Positions 12,967 through 15,734 of a stretch of DNA of 15,734 nt are shown here, piece by piece; position 1 is the stretch's first letter; every line of letters begins with the position of its first letter. Made by a program: the position numbers and the translations under genes. The DNA comes from Pseudomonadota bacterium. GTDB lineage: Bacteria; Pseudomonadota; Alphaproteobacteria; Acetobacterales; Acetobacteraceae. Location of the stretch: assembly GCA_021798375.1 (NCBI GenBank), contig JAJZHU010000016.1, positions 1 to 15,734 on the forward strand, read 5' to 3'. The notes below the pieces were generated by a model. The model was not told the DNA's origin. It made no database searches and was given only the letters and a program-made list of their open reading frames with translations.

Positions 12967-14574
12967 ATGGAACAAATACGCCAATGGCTTGAAAGCGGGC
13001 GCTGGAACGATGCGCGATCGGCGTTGCAAGCGGCGATGGTGAATGAACGGGCGGCGGACCCTGATTTGGGCACGCTGCTGGGGTTGGCTTTGGGCGGTGG
13101 CGGCGATATGGCCGGGGCAATGGCCCAGTTGCACAAAGTGGCCGAACAATGCCCCGACGAGCCGCACCCATGTTTGGATTTATTGCCGATCCTGCAAGCC
13201 CAGGGGCGAACGGACGAAATTGCCCCCCTGTTGCTGGAGGTGCTGGTGCGGCGGCCGCGGACGCCATTGGTGGCGTTGGAGTTGGCGCGTCATTACCGGG
13301 CGAGCGGCAAGATGCGGGATGCTTTACGATGGGCGTGGCATGCGGCCGGTTTGCAGCCGCAATGGGGCGAAGCGCGGCGCCTGTTGGCCTGGATATTGGC
13401 CGATTTGGGTGATTTGGCGGGATCGGTGACATATTCCAGACAAGCGGTGGCGCTTGATCCTTATGACGCCGCTGCATGGAGCAATCTGGGGGTGGCGCTG
13501 ACCGATTTGGGGCGCCACGACGAGGGCGAAATCGCCCACGATCGGGCTTTGGCATTGGCCCCCGATCAACCGCGCATCCGGGTGAATCGGGCGGTTAATC
13601 TACTGGCGCAGGGCCGTATGCGCGAGGCATGGGCGGATTATGAATGGCGATTGCGGCTGCCCGGACATACCGGACTGCCGATGGAGCAATTATTGCCGGA
13701 TCTTGATCGGGGCGTGGACCTGCGGGGCAAGCGGGTGTTGCTGACCCACGAGGATGGGCTGGGCGACACGATCCAGTTTGCACGTTTCGCACCGCTGCTG
13801 GCGGCGCGGGGGGCGCAGGTGCTGGCCCACGCGCCACCGCCGCTGGAGCGTTTGCTGCGATCGCTGGGAAGCGGAATCACCATCCTGCCCGGCAGTGCCG
13901 CCTTGCCGGCGTTTGATTATCACTGCCCTTATACCTCGCTGCCGCGCGCCTTTGGGGTAACGATTTTCAATATTCCCGCCACGCCCTATTTATTTGCCGA
14001 ACCGGCATTGGTGGCACGTTGGCAAACAGCACTGCCCGCGGGCGGGTTCAAGGTTGGATTGGTCTGGGCGGGGCAGGCGCGGCCCTGGTTGGAAGGCTAT
14101 GGCCCGCTGGATGGACGGCGATCGATGCGGTTGGCCGACCTGGCGCCTTTGATGCAACGGACCGGGGTGCAATGGGTGAGTTTGCAAAAAGGCGTCGCCG
14201 CCGAAGAATTGACCGAACAAGGCTGGCGGAATGATTGGCCCCAAGGGTCTGGCGGATTTTCCATTTGCGACCCGATGCCCCAGGTGCAAGATTTCGCCGA
14301 TACGGCGGCGATTGTAGCGCAGTTGGACGCGGTGGTGACGGTGGATACCTCGGTGGCGCATCTGGCGGGTGCGATGGGTAAGACCGTGTTGTTGCTGGAT
14401 CGTTTTGATACCTGTTGGCGATGGTTGCGAAACCGCAATGATAGCCCGTGGTATGATAAGACGCGGATTTTCCGCCAGGATCATTTGGGCGACTGGTCCG
14501 GACCGGTGGCGCAAATCGCGGCACATCTGGGGGCCATCAATATAGCATATGGCGCTCTGCATAGCGTGTGCTAA
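12967..14574 (+). CDS. TPR protein with glycosyltransferase-like C-terminal domain
   Basis: The 535-residue protein has TPR-type helical repeats over about residues 1-235; the clearest unit is AWSNLGVALTDLGRHDEGEIAHDRALALAPDQ (170-201). From about 252 a GT-B-like domain follows: RGKRVLLTHEDGLGDTIQFARFAPLLAARG, later KVGLVWAGQ (362-370), LMQRTGVQWVSLQKG and DFADTAAIVAQLDAVVTVDTSVAHLAGAMGKTV (442-473). The last segment is the sugar-nucleotide-site motif shared with ADP-heptose transferases (GT9) and similar TPR-transferase fusions. It has no signal peptide and should be cytoplasmic. Donor and acceptor are unknown; related fusions often modify surface structures such as flagellin. The start is ATG 12967, because an earlier frame from 12838 runs through the sRNA gene. 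The ribosome site is weak. A MucR-type regulator follows after 31 bp, possibly co-transcribed. Confidence 0.82.
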   Translation: MEQIRQWLESGRWNDARSALQAAMVNERAADPDLGTLLGLALGGGGDMAGAMAQLHKVAEQCPDEPHPCLDLLPILQAQGRTDEIAPLLLEVLVRRPRTPLVALELARHYRASGKMRDALRWAWHAAGLQPQWGEARRLLAWILADLGDLAGSVTYSRQAVALDPYDAAAWSNLGVALTDLGRHDEGEIAHDRALALAPDQPRIRVNRAVNLLAQGRMREAWADYEWRLRLPGHTGLPMEQLLPDLDRGVDLRGKRVLLTHEDGLGDTIQFARFAPLLAARGAQVLAHAPPPLERLLRSLGSGITILPGSAALPAFDYHCPYTSLPRAFGVTIFNIPATPYLFAEPALVARWQTALPAGGFKVGLVWAGQARPWLEGYGPLDGRRSMRLADLAPLMQRTGVQWVSLQKGVAAEELTEQGWRNDWPQGSGGFSICDPMPQVQDFADTAAIVAQLDAVVTVDTSVAHLAGAMGKTVLLLDRFDTCWRWLRNRNDSPWYDKTRIFRQDHLGDWSGPVAQIAAHLGAINIAYGALHSVC

Positions 14575-14605
14575 AATCGCGGTTCATTTGTTTTCCGAGG
14601 TTGTT

Positions 14606-15034
14606 GTGGCAGACCCTGTAGAGCTTAAAAGATCGACGCTGTTAAGGCACACCGCTCGTATCGTTTCGGCGCATGCGTCGCGCCACAATTTAGGCGCCGA
14701 GGCGCTTTCCGCGCTGATTCACGACATATTCAATGTGTTGCGCGATTTGAACGCGTCGCAACCAACAGCGGTGGAAAAGCGGCAGCCAGCGGTGCTGGTC
14801 AAAAAATCTGTATTTCCCGAATACATCATCTGTTTGGAAGATGGTAAAAAACTAAAAATGCTCAAGCGGCATTTAAAATCTGCTTATAACCTAACCCCCG
14901 ATGAATATCGCCAGAAATGGGATTTGCCGCCGGATTATCCAATGGTGGCCGAAAATTATGTGCTGCGGCGGTCTTCATTGGCGAAGTCGGCCGGGTTGGG
15001 AAAAATGCGCGGCAAAAGCAAACGTGAAACATGA
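14606..15034 (+). CDS. Ros/MucR family transcriptional regulator
   Basis: The 142-residue product has the normal length and plan of Ros/MucR proteins: an N-terminal oligomerisation segment (TLLRHTARIVSAHASRHNL) and a C-terminal DNA-binding domain with the hallmark EYIICLEDGKKLKMLKRHL, YNLTPDEYRQKWDLPPDYPMV and a final SAGLGK. MucR proteins bind AT-rich promoter DNA and control surface polysaccharide, motility and cell-cycle genes. Of the usual Cys-Asp-His-His zinc set, Cys76, Asp79 and His89 are present, but the last His of the common HLxTHYN sequence is Ala93 here (HLKSAYN). Some family members (Mesorhizobium Ml proteins) fold without zinc. The start is GTG 14606, five bases after GAGG; a frame from 14549 would overlap the upstream gene. 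It may regulate its neighbours or itself. Confidence 0.9.
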   Translation: MADPVELKRSTLLRHTARIVSAHASRHNLGAEALSALIHDIFNVLRDLNASQPTAVEKRQPAVLVKKSVFPEYIICLEDGKKLKMLKRHLKSAYNLTPDEYRQKWDLPPDYPMVAENYVLRRSSLAKSAGLGKMRGKSKRET

Positions 15035-15132
15035 TGTTTGATTATGAGTTTATCTCAAATTCCACGGATCAATTATCACGCTTTATAGGCGCCAATTGAA
15101 TTTCCACCAATAAATCGCGTGATGTGCTACTG

Positions 15133-15145
15133 GGGTTGTCAACCC
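15133..15145. promoter_or_regulatory. Inverted repeat overlapping a candidate -35 box
   Basis: GGGTTG-T-CAACCC is a perfect odd-centred palindrome 40 bp before the regulator gene at 15186. TTGTCA inside it (15136-15141) could be a -35 box, with TACTTA (15161-15166) as a loose -10 at 19 bp spacing. That arrangement would suit repression or autoregulation. Confidence 0.35.
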
Positions 15146-15185
15146 GACCAATTTCAGACGTACTTATACCCAGGTGGATTTTACA

Positions 15186-15734
15186 ATGCACAGCGACGTG
15201 TCCACGGCAATCCCTTCCACCGATCCCGCCGGTTTTGATCCTGGGCCACCGATATTGCGGTTGCGGCTGATCGGCCCGATGGCAGCCTGGACGTTGAAAC
15301 CGCAAAATATGTTGCCTTCCGGGCGTAAAACACGGGCATTGCTGGCCATTTTGGCGATGAACATCCCCCATGGGGAATCACGCGCGCGATTGGCGGAAAT
15401 GCTGTGGAGCGGCCGGCCCGAACGACAATCCCGCGCCTCGCTGCGTCAGGAATTGCACCGGTTGCAAGAGGCGCTGGCGGCAAGCGGGGTTGAATTGCTG
15501 CAGACAAGTCGCGATCAGGTGGCGTTGAAGCCAAAGCTGGTGTGGGTGGACGTGGCCGAAATATATGATGCCAGCCGCGAACACCCCTCGGCCCTGGCGT
15601 TGGTGGATCGCGATCTGCTGGAGGGCATGGAGGGCATCGACCCGGTATTCGATCTGTGGATTCTCGAGCAGCGCAAGCGGCTGCGGGTGTGTTCGCGCGA
15701 TCTGGCGGAAGGCGTCCTGGTGGATATCGTCGAT
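15186..15734 (+). CDS. SARP/BTAD-like transcriptional regulator, N-terminal part (3' partial)
   Basis: The frame is open from ATG 15186 to the window edge, 183 codons, with AGGTGG eight bases upstream. After a short lead comes ILRLRLIGPMAAWTL, then GRKTRALLAILAMN, RARLAEMLWSGRPERQSRASLRQELHRLQEAL, GVELLQTSRDQVALKP and VWVDVAEIYDA. This is the winged-helix layout of SARP-type regulators, with a three-helix region ending in paired Arg-rich segments and then the strand that precedes a bacterial transcriptional activation (BTAD) domain; FDLWILEQRKRLR is typical of the start of BTAD. In Acetobacteraceae such proteins often continue into TPR or cyclase-like domains, which would lie beyond the window. 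Family assignment is by pattern, not by search. Confidence 0.75.
   Translation, partial: MHSDVSTAIPSTDPAGFDPGPPILRLRLIGPMAAWTLKPQNMLPSGRKTRALLAILAMNIPHGESRARLAEMLWSGRPERQSRASLRQELHRLQEALAASGVELLQTSRDQVALKPKLVWVDVAEIYDASREHPSALALVDRDLLEGMEGIDPVFDLWILEQRKRLRVCSRDLAEGVLVDIVD

Noticed and set aside
14549..14605. Upstream start for the MucR-type gene
   Set aside because: It would overlap the previous gene and add residues absent from the family; GTG 14606 has a GAGG site and the normal length.
1..15734. tRNA genes, rRNA genes, CRISPR arrays or intact insertion sequences
   Set aside because: None seen: no clover-leaf T-loop pattern, no regularly spaced repeat array, and only fragments of recombinases.

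Overview
The window looks like chromosomal DNA of a GC-rich alphaproteobacterium, most likely an Acetobacteraceae/Rhodospirillales member. The reasons are the chorismate mutase-like / hisC / prephenate dehydrogenase gene order, a Ros/MucR regulator, a YhaN-like ATPase and WGR protein, and two small RNAs with the features of the alphaproteobacterial suhB/MmgR (alpha-r8) family. The taxonomic placement is inference; no rRNA or marker gene is present.

Positions 1-4770 are accessory and patchy. They hold the C-terminal end of a YhaN/SbcC-type ATPase, a small WGR-domain protein, and a two-gene unit on the minus strand. That unit encodes a Tae1/Tse1-like peptidoglycan amidase (type VI secretion effector family) overlapping by ATGA with a small secreted, cysteine-rich protein that is a good candidate for its periplasmic immunity protein. 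Just upstream lies the wreck of a tyrosine recombinase (in-frame stop, then truncation). An uncharacterised conserved gene, a divergent DUF2786 protein, a doubtful short ORF and a truncated resolvase start follow. Two recombinase scars mark this stretch as shaped by gene gain and loss.

Positions 4771-8818 hold a complete TonB energy-transduction cluster on the minus strand: tonB, exbB, two exbD paralogues and a secreted TPR protein, ending in an intrinsic terminator. Hairpins sit in its wider intercistronic gaps. A gene-free region of about 780 bp with several inverted repeats (8819-9598) separates it from the divergent aromatic amino acid operon.

Positions 9599-12289 hold three tightly coupled genes: an AroQ chorismate mutase with an extra C-terminal domain, a HisC-type aminotransferase and a prephenate/arogenate dehydrogenase. 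Together they form the tyrosine-side end of aromatic amino acid synthesis, with the aminotransferase probably also serving histidine synthesis. Downstream, a 318-bp-spaced tandem duplication carries two nearly identical small RNA genes, each with a 5' hairpin, an exposed anti-Shine-Dalgarno stretch (TTTCCTCCCT) and an intrinsic terminator. Their upstream regions have diverged, so they may be regulated differently.

The right end carries a TPR/glycosyltransferase-like protein, a Ros/MucR regulator that lacks one expected zinc ligand, and the start of a SARP/BTAD-like transcriptional regulator that runs off the window. The least expected items are the orphan effector/immunity pair and the tandem sRNA pair.
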